This document shows positions 25,792 to 34,346 of a DNA stretch of 64,000 nt, piece by piece. The stretch comes from Actinoplanes subtropicus. GTDB taxonomy: Bacteria > Actinomycetota > Actinomycetes > Mycobacteriales > Micromonosporaceae. Each line of letters begins with the position of its first letter. Position 1 is the first letter of the stretch. The stretch is from contig NZ_JOJL01000004.1 of the NCBI RefSeq assembly GCF_000721705.1, positions 124,001 to 188,000 of the forward strand, written 5' to 3'. The position numbers were made by a program, and so were the translations under genes. The notes under the pieces are model-generated. The model worked only from the letters and a program-made list of their open reading frames with translations. It searched no databases and was not told the origin of the DNA.

Positions 25792-27255
25792 TCATGACGT
25801 GCCTGCCAGGGTCGCTTCCACGCCGTGTTTGTCGAACTCGGTCAGCCACTCGATCAGCTGATCGCGGACCACCTCGTCGTCGGCCAGTTCCGGCGCGAAC
25901 ACCGTGTCCAGCCCGAGCAGCGCGTCCACCACCCCGGCCGGGGTCGCCGGCGCCGCCGCGCGCCGCGCCCGGATGCGGGCCGCCAGCGGGTCGTCGAGGG
26001 GGAGCGGGTGCCCATCGTCGGCCACACCGCCGGTGAAGCGCATCCACCCGGCGACCACCATGATCGCCCACCGGGGTGTGGCGCCGGCCGCGCGCCGGTC
26101 GAGGATCGTGTGCAGGACCCGCTGCGGCAGCTTCTGCGAGCCGTCCATCGCGACCTGCACGGTCCGGTAGACGAGGGCCGGGTTCGCGAACCGGTGCAGC
26201 ACCTCCTCGCCGTACTCGATCCGGTCGACGCCCGGCGGCGGAGTCAGGCTGGGCGCGATGTCCTCGGCGATGAAGCGCCGCAGCATGCCGGCCATCCCGG
26301 GCAGGGTGAGCGCGTCGGCGATCGTCTCGCGCCCGGCGAGCGCCCCGAGGTAAGCGATTGCCGAGTGCACCCCGTTGAGCGTCCGCAACTTCAGCGTCTC
26401 CCACGGGCGCGGGTCGCCGGTGAGGACCGCGCCCGCCTTCTCCCAGGCCGGTCGGCCGGCCGGGAAGTCGTCCTCGATGACCCACGCCGAATAGGGCTCG
26501 CCGGAGAGCGCCGCCTCGTCGCGTACGCCCAGCTCGCCGCGGGCGATGGCCCGGGTCTCGTCGGTGCTGGCCGGCACGATCCGGTCGACCATCGTGCCGG
26601 GGAAGGTCACGTTCTCCCGCACCCAGTCGGTGTGCGACGTTGCCGTGGCCAGGTAGTCGACCAGCCCGCGCAGGCGGTGCCCGTTGGCCGGCAGGTTGTC
26701 GCAGCTGACCAGGGCGATCGGCCCGGCATCGGCCCGCCGCCGGGCGGCCAGCCCCCGGATCAGCAGGCCCGGCACGGTCCGCGGCGGCCGGGCGCTCTCC
26801 AGGTCGCCGCGCAGTTCGTCGTCGAGCAGCAGCCGACCGGTCGCCGGGTCGAGCCGGTAGCCCTTCTCGGTCACGGTCAGCGTGACGATCCGGATGGCCG
26901 GGTCGGCGAGCAGCTGGACCACCGCGTCCGGATCGCTCGCCGCGTGCCGCAGCCCGGCGAGCGAGCCGACCACCCGGGTGGAGCGGCCCTCCGCGGCGAG
27001 CGTGGTGACGCTGTAGAGCCGATCCTGCGCCCGTAGCGCCTCGAGCACGGTGACCGAGCGGGGCGCGACGCCGACGATGCCCCAGTCGCCGCCGGCGGCC
27101 GCCATCGCGTCCTCGGTGAAGACGGCCTGGTGGGCCCGGTGGAACGCGCCGAGGCCGAGGTGGACGATGCCGGCGCCGGCGGTGCCCGGGGTGATCCGCG
27201 GGCGGCAGGCGGCGGGCACCCGGGAAAGGGTGGCGAGGCCGAGGAGATCGCTCAT
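25792..27255 (-). CDS. Mannitol dehydrogenase family protein, fructuronate reductase-like (UxuB/UxaB type)
   Basis: This 487-residue long-chain polyol dehydrogenase has the Rossmann segment IVHLGLGAFHRAHQAVF, the conserved SCDNLPANGHRLRGLV and the catalytic segment LKLRTLNGVHSAIAYLG (Lys, Asn, His). Members interconvert fructuronate/mannonate or tagaturonate/altronate with NAD(H). Its start overlaps the dehydratase stop (ATGA at 27252-27255), and the whole uxaC-dehydratase-reductase set is coupled, so reduction of a ketouronate is the expected job. Which epimer it uses is not readable. A one-mismatch palindrome copy is at 26349-26362. Confidence 0.9.
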   Translation of the reverse strand: MSDLLGLATLSRVPAACRPRITPGTAGAGIVHLGLGAFHRAHQAVFTEDAMAAAGGDWGIVGVAPRSVTVLEALRAQDRLYSVTTLAAEGRSTRVVGSLAGLRHAASDPDAVVQLLADPAIRIVTLTVTEKGYRLDPATGRLLLDDELRGDLESARPPRTVPGLLIRGLAARRRADAGPIALVSCDNLPANGHRLRGLVDYLATATSHTDWVRENVTFPGTMVDRIVPASTDETRAIARGELGVRDEAALSGEPYSAWVIEDDFPAGRPAWEKAGAVLTGDPRPWETLKLRTLNGVHSAIAYLGALAGRETIADALTLPGMAGMLRRFIAEDIAPSLTPPPGVDRIEYGEEVLHRFANPALVYRTVQVAMDGSQKLPQRVLHTILDRRAAGATPRWAIMVVAGWMRFTGGVADDGHPLPLDDPLAARIRARRAAAPATPAGVVDALLGLDTVFAPELADDEVVRDQLIEWLTEFDKHGVEATLAGTS

Positions 27256-28535
27256 TTCCACGCCGGCCCGTCCGGGAAGCGGAACTCGGCGATCGACTCC
27301 GGCTTGAGGTCCGAGCTGTAGCCGGGCCGCTCGGGGACCAGATAGCGCCCGTCCCTCGTGCGTACCGGATCCTGGAAATGCTCGTGCAGGTGGTCGACGT
27401 ACTCGACCATCCGGCCGTCGAGGGACGTGCCCACCCGCAGGAAGTCGAAGATCGCCAGGTGCTGGACCAGTTCGCAGAGGCCGACCCCGCCGGCGTGCGG
27501 GCAGACCGGCACCCCGAACTTCGCCGCCATCAGCAGCTCGGCGAGCACCTCGGGGACGCCGGCCACCCGGCAGGCGTCGATCTGCATCACCCGGATCGCG
27601 CCGGCCTGCAGCAGCTGCTTGAAGATGACCCGGTTGGCGGCGACCTCGCCGGTGGCCACCCGTACCGGCGCCACGGCCTGCTGAATTCGGGCGTGGCCGA
27701 GCACGTCGTCCGGGTGGGTGGGCTCCTCGATCCAGTATGGGTCGGTCTCGGCCAGCAGGCGCATGTTGGCGATCGCCTCGTCGACGCCCCACACCTGGTT
27801 GGCGTCCATCATGAGCAGCGCCTCCGGCCCGATCTCGGAGCGGATGATCCGGGCCCGGCGGACGTCGTCCTCGATCGGGCCGCCGACCTTCATCTTCATC
27901 GCCCGCCAGCCCTCGGCATACGCCTGCTGGGTCAGCGCCCGCACCTTGTCGTCGGGGTACCCGAGCCAGCCGACGCTGGTGGTGTACGACGGGAAGCCGT
28001 CCCGCCGGAGCTCGGCCAGCCGGTCCTCGAGCCCGACCCGGCCCTTGTCGAGGATAGCGCTTGCCTCGGCGGGGCTGAGCGCGTCGTCGATGTGCCGGAA
28101 GTCGACGCAGGCGACCAGGTCGGCGGTGGGCATCTCGGCGAGCAGCTGCCACATCGGCTTGCCCGCGACCTTGGCCCGCAGGTCCCACACCGCGTTGACG
28201 ATCGCGCCGGTGGCCATGTGCAGGGCGCCCTTCTCCGGCCCGAGCCAGCGCAGCTGCACGTCGGCGGTGAGCGACCGGAGGAACGCGAGCGGCTCGGCGA
28301 CCAGATCGTCGAGGGTCCGGCCCACCACGTGGTGGGCAAGCGCTTCCACCGCCGCGCAGGTGATTTCGTTGCCCCGCCCGTTGGTGAAAGTGAACCCGCT
28401 TCCGGCCGGGCCGTCGGCGGTGGCCAGCTCCACATAGGTCGCCGAGTAGTCGCCCCGGTTGATCGCGTCCGAGCCGTCCCCGGCGGCCGCGGTCGGAAAG
28501 CGCACGTCGTGGACGGTCAGTCCCGTGATGATCAT
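27252..28535 (-). CDS. Enolase-superfamily sugar-acid dehydratase, L-fuconate dehydratase type
   Basis: This 427-residue protein is close to L-fuconate dehydratases: it has FTFTNGRGNEI at the N-terminal capping domain, MKMKVGG (catalytic Lys), MDANQVW (Mg-binding Asp), WIEEPTHPDD (Glu), VATGEVAANRV (Glu) and CPHAGGVGL (catalytic His). Such enzymes remove water from a sugar acid to give a 2-keto-3-deoxy acid. Within this operon it takes the place usually held by altronate or mannonate dehydratase, so its in vivo substrate may be the aldonate made by its neighbour. Both ends overlap neighbouring genes by ATGA. Palindrome variants occur at 28052-28065 and 28335-28348. Confidence 0.87.
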   Translation of the reverse strand: MIITGLTVHDVRFPTAAAGDGSDAINRGDYSATYVELATADGPAGSGFTFTNGRGNEITCAAVEALAHHVVGRTLDDLVAEPLAFLRSLTADVQLRWLGPEKGALHMATGAIVNAVWDLRAKVAGKPMWQLLAEMPTADLVACVDFRHIDDALSPAEASAILDKGRVGLEDRLAELRRDGFPSYTTSVGWLGYPDDKVRALTQQAYAEGWRAMKMKVGGPIEDDVRRARIIRSEIGPEALLMMDANQVWGVDEAIANMRLLAETDPYWIEEPTHPDDVLGHARIQQAVAPVRVATGEVAANRVIFKQLLQAGAIRVMQIDACRVAGVPEVLAELLMAAKFGVPVCPHAGGVGLCELVQHLAIFDFLRVGTSLDGRMVEYVDHLHEHFQDPVRTRDGRYLVPERPGYSSDLKPESIAEFRFPDGPAWK

Positions 28536-29956
28536 TTTGCCGCCTTGTCCAGCCGGAAGATGCGCTTCGGCAGGTGGTAGGAGAGGTCGGCCATGGTCTC
28601 CACGGCCTCGTCCATCGGGAGCCGGTCCTGCACCACGAGCGAGGCGAGGTAGCCGGCGTCGGAGCGGCGGGAGATGTCGTGCCGCACCGGGATCGAGCAG
28701 AACGCGCGGGTGTCGTCGACGAAACCGGCCGTGTTGTAGAAGCCGGCCGAGTCGGTGACCGCCTCCCGGAAGCGGCGCATCGCGTCGGGCGTGTCCAGGA
28801 ACCACCACGGCGCGCCCAGGAACATCGCCGGGTAGCCGCCGGCCAGCGGAGCCAGTTCCCGGCTGAACGTGTACTCGTCCAATGTGTACACCACGAGGCG
28901 GAGACGAGGGTCCATCCCATACGTGTCGAGCAGTGGTTTCAAAGCGTGCACGTAGTCGGTGGCCTGGGGGATGTCGCCGCCCACGTCCTTGCCGTGCGCG
29001 GCGTAGAGCCGGTGGTTGTGGTCGCGCACCGCGCCCGGGTGCAGCTGCATGACCAGCCCGTCGTCGAGCGACATCCGGGCGAACTCGAGCAGCATGTGCC
29101 CGCGGAACCGCTCGGCGTCCGCGGCCGACGCCGCCCCGCGCAGGCCCCGCTCGTAGATGGCCGCCGCCTCGGCCGCGGTCAGCACCTCGGTGCGCGCCGT
29201 CGGGTGCCCGTGGTCGGAGCAGGTGGTGCCGGCCCCGATGAACGCCTCGCGCCGCCGGCGCAGCGCGGCCAGGTAGCCGGCGTAGGTCCCGGTGTCCTCG
29301 CCGGCCAGGTCGCCGAGCCGGCCGACGTTCTCGAGCCAGTCCTCGCGGTCCAGGTCGACCACGTTGTCCGGCCGGAACGTGGAGATGACCCGGCCGCCGG
29401 GCCCGCCCCAGCCGTCGGCGGCGAGCTTGGCGTGCTGCCCGAGGCCGTCGGTGGGCGACTCGGTGGTGGCGAGCACCTCGATGCCGAACCGCTCGAACAG
29501 GGCCCGCGGCCGGAAGCCGGGCTCGGCGAGTCGGGCGGCGATCCCGTCGTAGACATCGTCGGCGGTCTCCCGGCCGAGTCGTGTCTCAACCCCGAAAACC
29601 GTTGCGAGCGTACGTTCGAGCCAGAGCCGGGACGGGGTGCCGCGGAACAGGTGCCAGTTGTCGGCGAGCAGCCGCCAGATGACCCGGCCGTCGGTCTCCA
29701 CCGGGCCGCCGTCCCGCCGCGGCACGCCCAGCCGGTCGGGCGGGATGCCCTGGCTCAGCAGCATCCGGGTGACGTAGTGGTCGGGCACGATGAGCAGGCG
29801 GGCCGGATCGGGGAACGGTTCGTCGTCCGCGAGCAGGCGCGGGTCGACGTGCCCGTGCGGGCTGATCAGCGGCAGGTCGCGCGCGGTGGCGTAGAGCTCG
29901 CGGGCGACCTGGGCATGGCGCGGGTCGATGGCGAACGTCGGGTCGGACACGGTCAC
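28532..29956 (-). CDS. uxaC: Uronate isomerase
   Basis: This 474-residue amidohydrolase-fold enzyme converts D-glucuronate to D-fructuronate or D-galacturonate to D-tagaturonate. The family features are SPHGHVDPRLL (metal-binding HxH), NWHLFRGTPSRLWLE, VISTFRPDNVVDLDRE, MQLHPGAVRDHN and the C-terminal LGAPWWFLDTPDAMRRF. Length is typical. The start is GTG 29956 or the in-frame GTG two codons later, which has AGAGG at better spacing. It lies just downstream of the ten-copy palindrome array and is the first of three overlapping genes for uronate catabolism. Confidence 0.95.
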   Translation of the reverse strand: MTVSDPTFAIDPRHAQVARELYATARDLPLISPHGHVDPRLLADDEPFPDPARLLIVPDHYVTRMLLSQGIPPDRLGVPRRDGGPVETDGRVIWRLLADNWHLFRGTPSRLWLERTLATVFGVETRLGRETADDVYDGIAARLAEPGFRPRALFERFGIEVLATTESPTDGLGQHAKLAADGWGGPGGRVISTFRPDNVVDLDREDWLENVGRLGDLAGEDTGTYAGYLAALRRRREAFIGAGTTCSDHGHPTARTEVLTAAEAAAIYERGLRGAASAADAERFRGHMLLEFARMSLDDGLVMQLHPGAVRDHNHRLYAAHGKDVGGDIPQATDYVHALKPLLDTYGMDPRLRLVVYTLDEYTFSRELAPLAGGYPAMFLGAPWWFLDTPDAMRRFREAVTDSAGFYNTAGFVDDTRAFCSIPVRHDISRRSDAGYLASLVVQDRLPMDEAVETMADLSYHLPKRIFRLDKAAK

Positions 29957-29995
29957 CTCTTCGGTTCGGGGCCGTCTTCAGGCTTTGGTTTGCGC

Positions 29996-30370
29996 ACCGG
30001 GTAAGGCTTTCCCAGGCGCTGGATGCGGGGCGCAGCAGGGAAGGCCTTTCCGCGGCGCTGCGTGCGGGGGTGCGCAGGGTAAGGCCTTTCCCAGGAACTG
30101 GGCGCGGGGCGCGGTGGGTAAGGCCTTTGCCTCCCGCCGTATGCGGGGGCCCACAAGGTAAGGCCTTTCCCGAGAACTGGGCGCAGGGCGTGGTGGGTAA
30201 GGCCTTTCCCGGGGCGGGGCGCGCAGAGCGTGGTGAGTAAGGCCTTTCCCCCGCACCAGGGGCCGGGCGCAGCGGGTAAGGGCCTTTCCCCCGGCGCCGG
30301 GTGCGGGGCGCGCAAGGTAAGGCCTTTCCGGGCGGGGGGCACCGGACACGGCGGGTAGGGCCTTCCGTGG
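29996..30370. repeat. Ten-copy array of the palindrome GGTAAGGCCTTTCC, period about 39 bp
   Basis: Palindromic cores start at 30000, 30038, 30078, 30117, 30157, 30196, 30236, 30275, 30316 and 30354 (spacings 38-41). The core is mostly GGTAAGGCCTTTCCC; the outer copies are degenerate (the first lacks one base, the last reads GGTAGGGCCTTCCG). The spacers are GC-rich and similar to one another (a CTGGGCGCGGGGCGCG-like theme) but not identical. The array fills the gap between the oxidoreductase stop (30378) and uxaC. The core is the same motif found as a perfect palindrome before the pectinesterase. Confidence 0.9.
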
Positions 30371-30377
30371 CGCCGGC

Positions 30378-31703
30378 TCATGGGGTCAGGTCGAGCAGGT
30401 CGGCGACCCGCACCGGCCCGGCCGTCTCCAGCGAGCGGTTCGCCGCCAGACCGGTGAGCAGGGCCAGCGCGCCGTCCCGGGCCGTCGCCGAGCGGCGCAT
30501 CGGATCCGTCTGCCCGCCGAGCAGCACCGCGGTCATCCGGTGGTCGGCCCCGCCGTGCCCCGCCCGGCTGTGCGGTTGCAGCTCCACAGCGTACGGCGGC
30601 GCCCAGTACGGCCGGATCGTCAGCGTGACCCCGCCCTGCTCCGGCGCGGCTTCGATGCCGTGCACCGCGGCCCCCTTGAGCTCGCCGGCCGCGGCCGGGC
30701 TGACGTGGTCGCTCTCCACCACCTCCAGCTCGAGCCGGCCCTTGCTGCCGTTCACCATGAGCCGGTAGCCCTCCCACGGCGCGTACGCGGTGAGGTGGTA
30801 TGTCATGGTCGCCCCGGTGTCGTAGCGGACCAGCACCGACAGGTCGTCCTCGATGGTGATCCCGGGGGCGAACACGTTCTGGTCGCGGTGGTAGCCGTCC
30901 TCCGCCTCGGCGTCCAGGTAGAGCTCGCGCAGCCGCGGGTTCCCGGCCAGGTCGAGCGCGAACGGGTCGTCCTTCGCCGCCGGGCTGCCGTGCGCCCGGT
31001 CGTAGTCGCGGGCGTACCCGTGCCGACGGCCGGCCTCGCCGTAGAAGAACAGCCGGCCGGACGCGTACACCTCGGCCGGCGCCGCGCCGAGCCACCAGTT
31101 GACCAGGTCGAAGTGGTGGCCGGACTTGTGCACCAGCAGACCGCCCGAGTTGGCCTTCTCGCGGTGCCAGCGGCGGAAGTAGTCGGCGCCGTGCCGCACG
31201 TCGAGCAGCCACTCGAAGTGCACCGACCCGATCTCGCCGATCTCGCCGCCGGCCAGCAGCGTGCGGACCACCTCGTGCACCGGGTTGAACCGGTAGTTGA
31301 AGGCGACCGACACCCGGCGACCGGTACGCCGCTGTGCCTCCAGGACCCGCCGGGCGCCCTCCGCGTCCACGGTCATCGGCTTCTCGGTGAGGACGTCGCA
31401 ATTCGCTTCTAGCGCGGTCACGATGTGCCCGGCGTGGGTGCGGTCGACGCTGGTGACGATCAGCTCGTCGACCTCTTCCCGCTCGAGCATGGCGGCCAGC
31501 TCGTCGGCGGGGTAGGTGGGGACCGGCTGGTGCCCGGCGGCCTTGAGCCAGCGGTTGTGCGCCTCCATCCGGGACTGGTTGACGTCCGCGAGCGCGACCA
31601 GCTCGGCGGTGTCGGCATGGTCGGCGGTGACCGCGCGGACGAACATCTCGGCGCGCGCGCCCGCTCCGACCAGCGCGTATCGACGGCGGTTGTCTCGTGG
31701 CAT
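30378..31703 (-). CDS. Gfo/Idh/MocA family oxidoreductase
   Basis: This 441-residue protein has the Rossmann loop RRYALVGAGARAEMF, the EKP motif (DVLTEKPMTVDAEG), the substrate-side HKSGHHFDLVNWWLG and a longer C-terminal domain than most relatives. Start: ATG 31703 with GGGAGGA upstream. It is divergent from a LacI gene across a gap holding two TGCAA-N4-TTGCA operators and is the first gene of the minus-strand uronate operon. It likely handles a uronate or galactose-type substrate; the reaction is not specified by sequence. Confidence 0.88.
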   Translation of the reverse strand: MPRDNRRRYALVGAGARAEMFVRAVTADHADTAELVALADVNQSRMEAHNRWLKAAGHQPVPTYPADELAAMLEREEVDELIVTSVDRTHAGHIVTALEANCDVLTEKPMTVDAEGARRVLEAQRRTGRRVSVAFNYRFNPVHEVVRTLLAGGEIGEIGSVHFEWLLDVRHGADYFRRWHREKANSGGLLVHKSGHHFDLVNWWLGAAPAEVYASGRLFFYGEAGRRHGYARDYDRAHGSPAAKDDPFALDLAGNPRLRELYLDAEAEDGYHRDQNVFAPGITIEDDLSVLVRYDTGATMTYHLTAYAPWEGYRLMVNGSKGRLELEVVESDHVSPAAAGELKGAAVHGIEAAPEQGGVTLTIRPYWAPPYAVELQPHSRAGHGGADHRMTAVLLGGQTDPMRRSATARDGALALLTGLAANRSLETAGPVRVADLLDLTP

Positions 31704-31736
31704 GGGTCCTCCCGGGCCGACGAGCGACGTGGTGAC

Positions 31737-31750
31737 TGCAAAGGTTTGCA
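31737..31750. promoter_or_regulatory. LacI-type operator upstream of the oxidoreductase/uronate operon
   Basis: TGCAAAGGTTTGCA is symmetric except for its central pair. It lies 34 bases before the oxidoreductase start and is related to the site at 31878. Confidence 0.6.
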
Positions 31751-31816
31751 GCGAAGTTAGGCACGTCGATGAGGTGGAGTCAATGGCCACGCCGACGATT
31801 ATCCGTTTTGTCCGAA

Positions 31817-31830
31817 GGAAAGCGCGTACC
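31817..31830. promoter_or_regulatory. Variant of the iterated palindrome in the divergent gap
   Basis: GGAAAGCGCGTACC differs by one base from the operator at 17271. It lies between the two TGCAA-type operators and could allow cross-control by the other LacI protein. Confidence 0.4.
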
Positions 31831-31867
31831 TCATGCCCGTTCGCAATCTTTATGCAACACAACGACA

Positions 31868-31896
31868 TTGACAGAGGTGCAACCGCTTGCATTAAT
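31868..31896 (+). promoter_or_regulatory. Promoter of the LacI/ABC transporter unit with embedded operator
   Basis: A consensus -35 TTGACA (31868-31873) is followed by a 17-base spacer and ATTAAT (31891-31896). TGCAACCGCTTGCA (31878-31891) occupies the spacer, so a bound repressor would exclude polymerase. Confidence 0.65.
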
Positions 31897-31945
31897 TGTG
31901 GTCGTCAGTGACCGCCGCCACACGGTCGGCAGGGGAGGTCAGAGC

Positions 31946-32980
31946 GTGTCCGTCACCATCCGCGATGTCGCCCGCGCATCCGGCGTGCACATCTCCACGG
32001 TGTCGCGCACCTTCTCGGCGCCCCACCTGGTCAACCCGAACACCCGCAGCCGCGTGCTGGCCTGCGCCGAGGAGCTGGGCTACCGGCCGAACCGGGCGGC
32101 CCGCGCGCTGATCACCGGCCGGACGTACAACATCGGCCTGATCGTCGCGGACATCGCCAATCCCTTCTTCCCCCCGCTGATCAAGGCGGCCGAGAGTCAG
32201 GCCCGCAAGCACGACCACCACATCTTCGTCGCCGACACCAACGAGGACCCGGCGCTCGAGGAAGAGGTGGTGCGGGCCCTGGCCAAGCAGGTCGACGGCG
32301 TGCTGATCTGCAGCCCGCGGATGAACAACGCGCTGATCGAGCAGCTCAGCCGCGAGGTTCCGCTGGTCGTGGTCAATCGCCAGATCGCCGGCATCCCGGC
32401 CGTCGTGATGGATGTGGCCCAGGGCGCGCGGCTCGCCGTCGAGCACCTGACCACCCGGGGGCACCGCAACATCGCCCTGCTCAGCGGCCCGCGCGGCTCG
32501 TGGACCAGCCGGGAGATCCGGCGTTCCGCGACCGCCACGGCCCGGGCCGGCCACGCCGAGCTCACCGTCATCGGGCCCAACCCGCCCACCGAGGTCGGCG
32601 GCCTGACCGTCGCCGAGGACGTGCTCCGGGCCGGCGCCAGCGCGGTGCTGGCCTACAACGACCTGATGGCGATCGGCCTCATCGAGGGGCTGCTCACCGC
32701 CGGGGCGCGGGTGCCGGAGGACGTCAGTGTCGTCGGAATAGACGACATCATGCTCAGCCGGCTCACCCGACCGAAGCTGACCACGGTGGCGACACCCACC
32801 GCCGCCGCGGGTCGGGCGGCCGTCGACATGCTGCTCGCGCATGGCGACGACCGTCGTTCCACCGCACACCTACACCTGCAGACCGAACTGGTCATTCGCG
32901 ACTCGACGGGGCCGGGCCCGGGTCCGCACAGCCCTGCGGACCCGGGCTACGTGAGCGTCCCCGGAGGTGTCGCCTCCTAA
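31946..32980 (+). CDS. LacI family transcriptional regulator
   Basis: This 344-residue LacI protein has the helix-turn-helix VTIRDVARASGVHISTVSR, the hinge NRAARALITGR and an effector domain (GLIVADIANPFFPPLIKAAE, AVLAYNDLMAIGLIEGL, SVVGIDDIMLSRL). Start: GTG 31946 with AGGGGAGG 7 bases before. It faces the uronate operon and precedes a sugar ABC importer, and operators lie on both sides of the divergent gap, so it most likely controls import and catabolism together. The inducer is probably a uronate or oligogalacturonide metabolite (inference). Confidence 0.93.
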   Translation: MSVTIRDVARASGVHISTVSRTFSAPHLVNPNTRSRVLACAEELGYRPNRAARALITGRTYNIGLIVADIANPFFPPLIKAAESQARKHDHHIFVADTNEDPALEEEVVRALAKQVDGVLICSPRMNNALIEQLSREVPLVVVNRQIAGIPAVVMDVAQGARLAVEHLTTRGHRNIALLSGPRGSWTSREIRRSATATARAGHAELTVIGPNPPTEVGGLTVAEDVLRAGASAVLAYNDLMAIGLIEGLLTAGARVPEDVSVVGIDDIMLSRLTRPKLTTVATPTAAAGRAAVDMLLAHGDDRRSTAHLHLQTELVIRDSTGPGPGPHSPADPGYVSVPGGVAS

Positions 32981-32996
32981 AAAGGAGCCAACCGTC

Positions 32997-34334
32997 ATGG
33001 ATTCCTCCGCGAGGAGCGCCACGCACGATCAACCTACCCCCTCGTTCCGCCCGTCACGCCGTCAGCTGCTCGCCGCCGCCCTGGCCATGCCGGTCGCGCT
33101 CGGGACGGCCGCCTGCGGCGGGGGCGGCTCGGGCAGCGGCTCGGACAAGAAGGTCGAGCTCTCGATCTTCTGGTGGGGTGCGCAGGCCCGGGCCGACCTG
33201 ACCGACAAGGCCCTGGCGCTCTACACCCAGAAGCACCCGAACGTGACGTTCAAGAAGACCTGGCAGGCCAACCAGGGCTACTACGACAAGCTCGCCACGC
33301 TCACCGCGGGCGGCAACGCGCCGGACATCTTCCAGATCGACGACAACGCGATCTCGGAGTACGCCGAGCGCGGCGTCACGCTCGACCTCACCCCGTACAG
33401 CACGAACGGCAAGCTGGACGTCAGCAAGTTCTCCAAGGGCCTCAAGGAGTACGGCGAGGTCGACGGCAAGCTGGTCGGCGTCGCCCTCGGCGAGAACACC
33501 CAGGGCCTGGTGTACGACAAGACGCTGCTCGACAAGTTCAAGCTGCCCGCGCCCACGACCGGCATGAGCTGGGCCGACTTCATCACGTGGGCGGCCAACG
33601 TCACCAGGACCAGCAAGATCCCCGGCACCCAGGACCCCAGCGCGATCTACCAGGCGCTCTGGGTCTGGCTGCGGCAGAACGGCAAGGACCTGTACAACGG
33701 CAAGCAGATCGCCTTCGACGAGTCCGACATGACCAAGTGGTTCCAGCTGTGGAAGGACGCCGGCGCGAAGGGCGCCACCCCGACTCCGGAGGTCATCCAC
33801 GAGGGCAACGACTCGAGCGTCAGCAAGCAGCTGGTCGTCACCGGCAAGGCCGACACCTCGTGGGTCTGGACCAACCAGATGCCCGAGCTGAAGAAGAACA
33901 CCAAGAGCGACCTCGGCCTGATGGCGTACCCGGGCGACCCCAGCGCCCAGTGGGCCCGCGCCTCGCTGTACCTGTCGGTCTTCCGCGGCAGCCCGCGCAA
34001 GGACGCCGCGGTCGACGTGGTCAACTTCCTGGCCAACGACCCCGACGCCGGCGCGATCCTCGGCACCGACCGCGGCCTGCCGCCGAACCTCGACGTCCGC
34101 AAGCAGGTCGAGGCCACGGTGACGGACCCGAACATGAAGCAGACCATCGAGGTGCAGAACGAGCTGGCCACCAAGTTCGGGCCGACCTCGCCGAGCGTGC
34201 CGCCCAAGGGCCACACCAAGGTCAAGAGCGAGCTGATCCGGATCGCCGAGGGGGTCACGTACGGCCGGCAGACCCCCGACGCGGGCGCCAAGGACTTCGT
34301 GACCGCCGCCAAGGCGGCCATCGGGCAGAGCTAG
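32997..34334 (+). CDS. Sugar ABC transporter substrate-binding lipoprotein
   Basis: This 445-residue family-1 solute-binding protein has a twin-arginine-type lipoprotein signal (RPSRRQLLAAALAMPVALG, lipobox around TAAC), a Gly/Ser linker and then VELSIFWWGAQARADLTDKA. The later YYDKLATLTAGGNAPDIFQ and NTQGLVYDKTLLDKF segments are typical of oligosaccharide-binding CUT1 proteins. Start: ATG 32997 with AAAGGAG upstream, 16 bases after the LacI stop, so it is probably co-transcribed with the regulator. With the two permeases that follow it forms an importer; no ATPase gene is present, and a shared MsiK-like ATPase is the usual actinomycete solution. Confidence 0.93.
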   Translation: MDSSARSATHDQPTPSFRPSRRQLLAAALAMPVALGTAACGGGGSGSGSDKKVELSIFWWGAQARADLTDKALALYTQKHPNVTFKKTWQANQGYYDKLATLTAGGNAPDIFQIDDNAISEYAERGVTLDLTPYSTNGKLDVSKFSKGLKEYGEVDGKLVGVALGENTQGLVYDKTLLDKFKLPAPTTGMSWADFITWAANVTRTSKIPGTQDPSAIYQALWVWLRQNGKDLYNGKQIAFDESDMTKWFQLWKDAGAKGATPTPEVIHEGNDSSVSKQLVVTGKADTSWVWTNQMPELKKNTKSDLGLMAYPGDPSAQWARASLYLSVFRGSPRKDAAVDVVNFLANDPDAGAILGTDRGLPPNLDVRKQVEATVTDPNMKQTIEVQNELATKFGPTSPSVPPKGHTKVKSELIRIAEGVTYGRQTPDAGAKDFVTAAKAAIGQS

Positions 34335-34346
34335 GAAACCGAATCC

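Noticed and set aside
25792..28920. 1042-residue minus-strand open frame
   Set aside because: Only its last 487 residues are the fructuronate-reductase-like protein; the rest is an out-of-frame shadow of the dehydratase and uxaC.
29996..30370. CRISPR array
   Set aside because: The repeat core is only about 14 bp, the spacers are similar to each other, and no cas genes are nearby.
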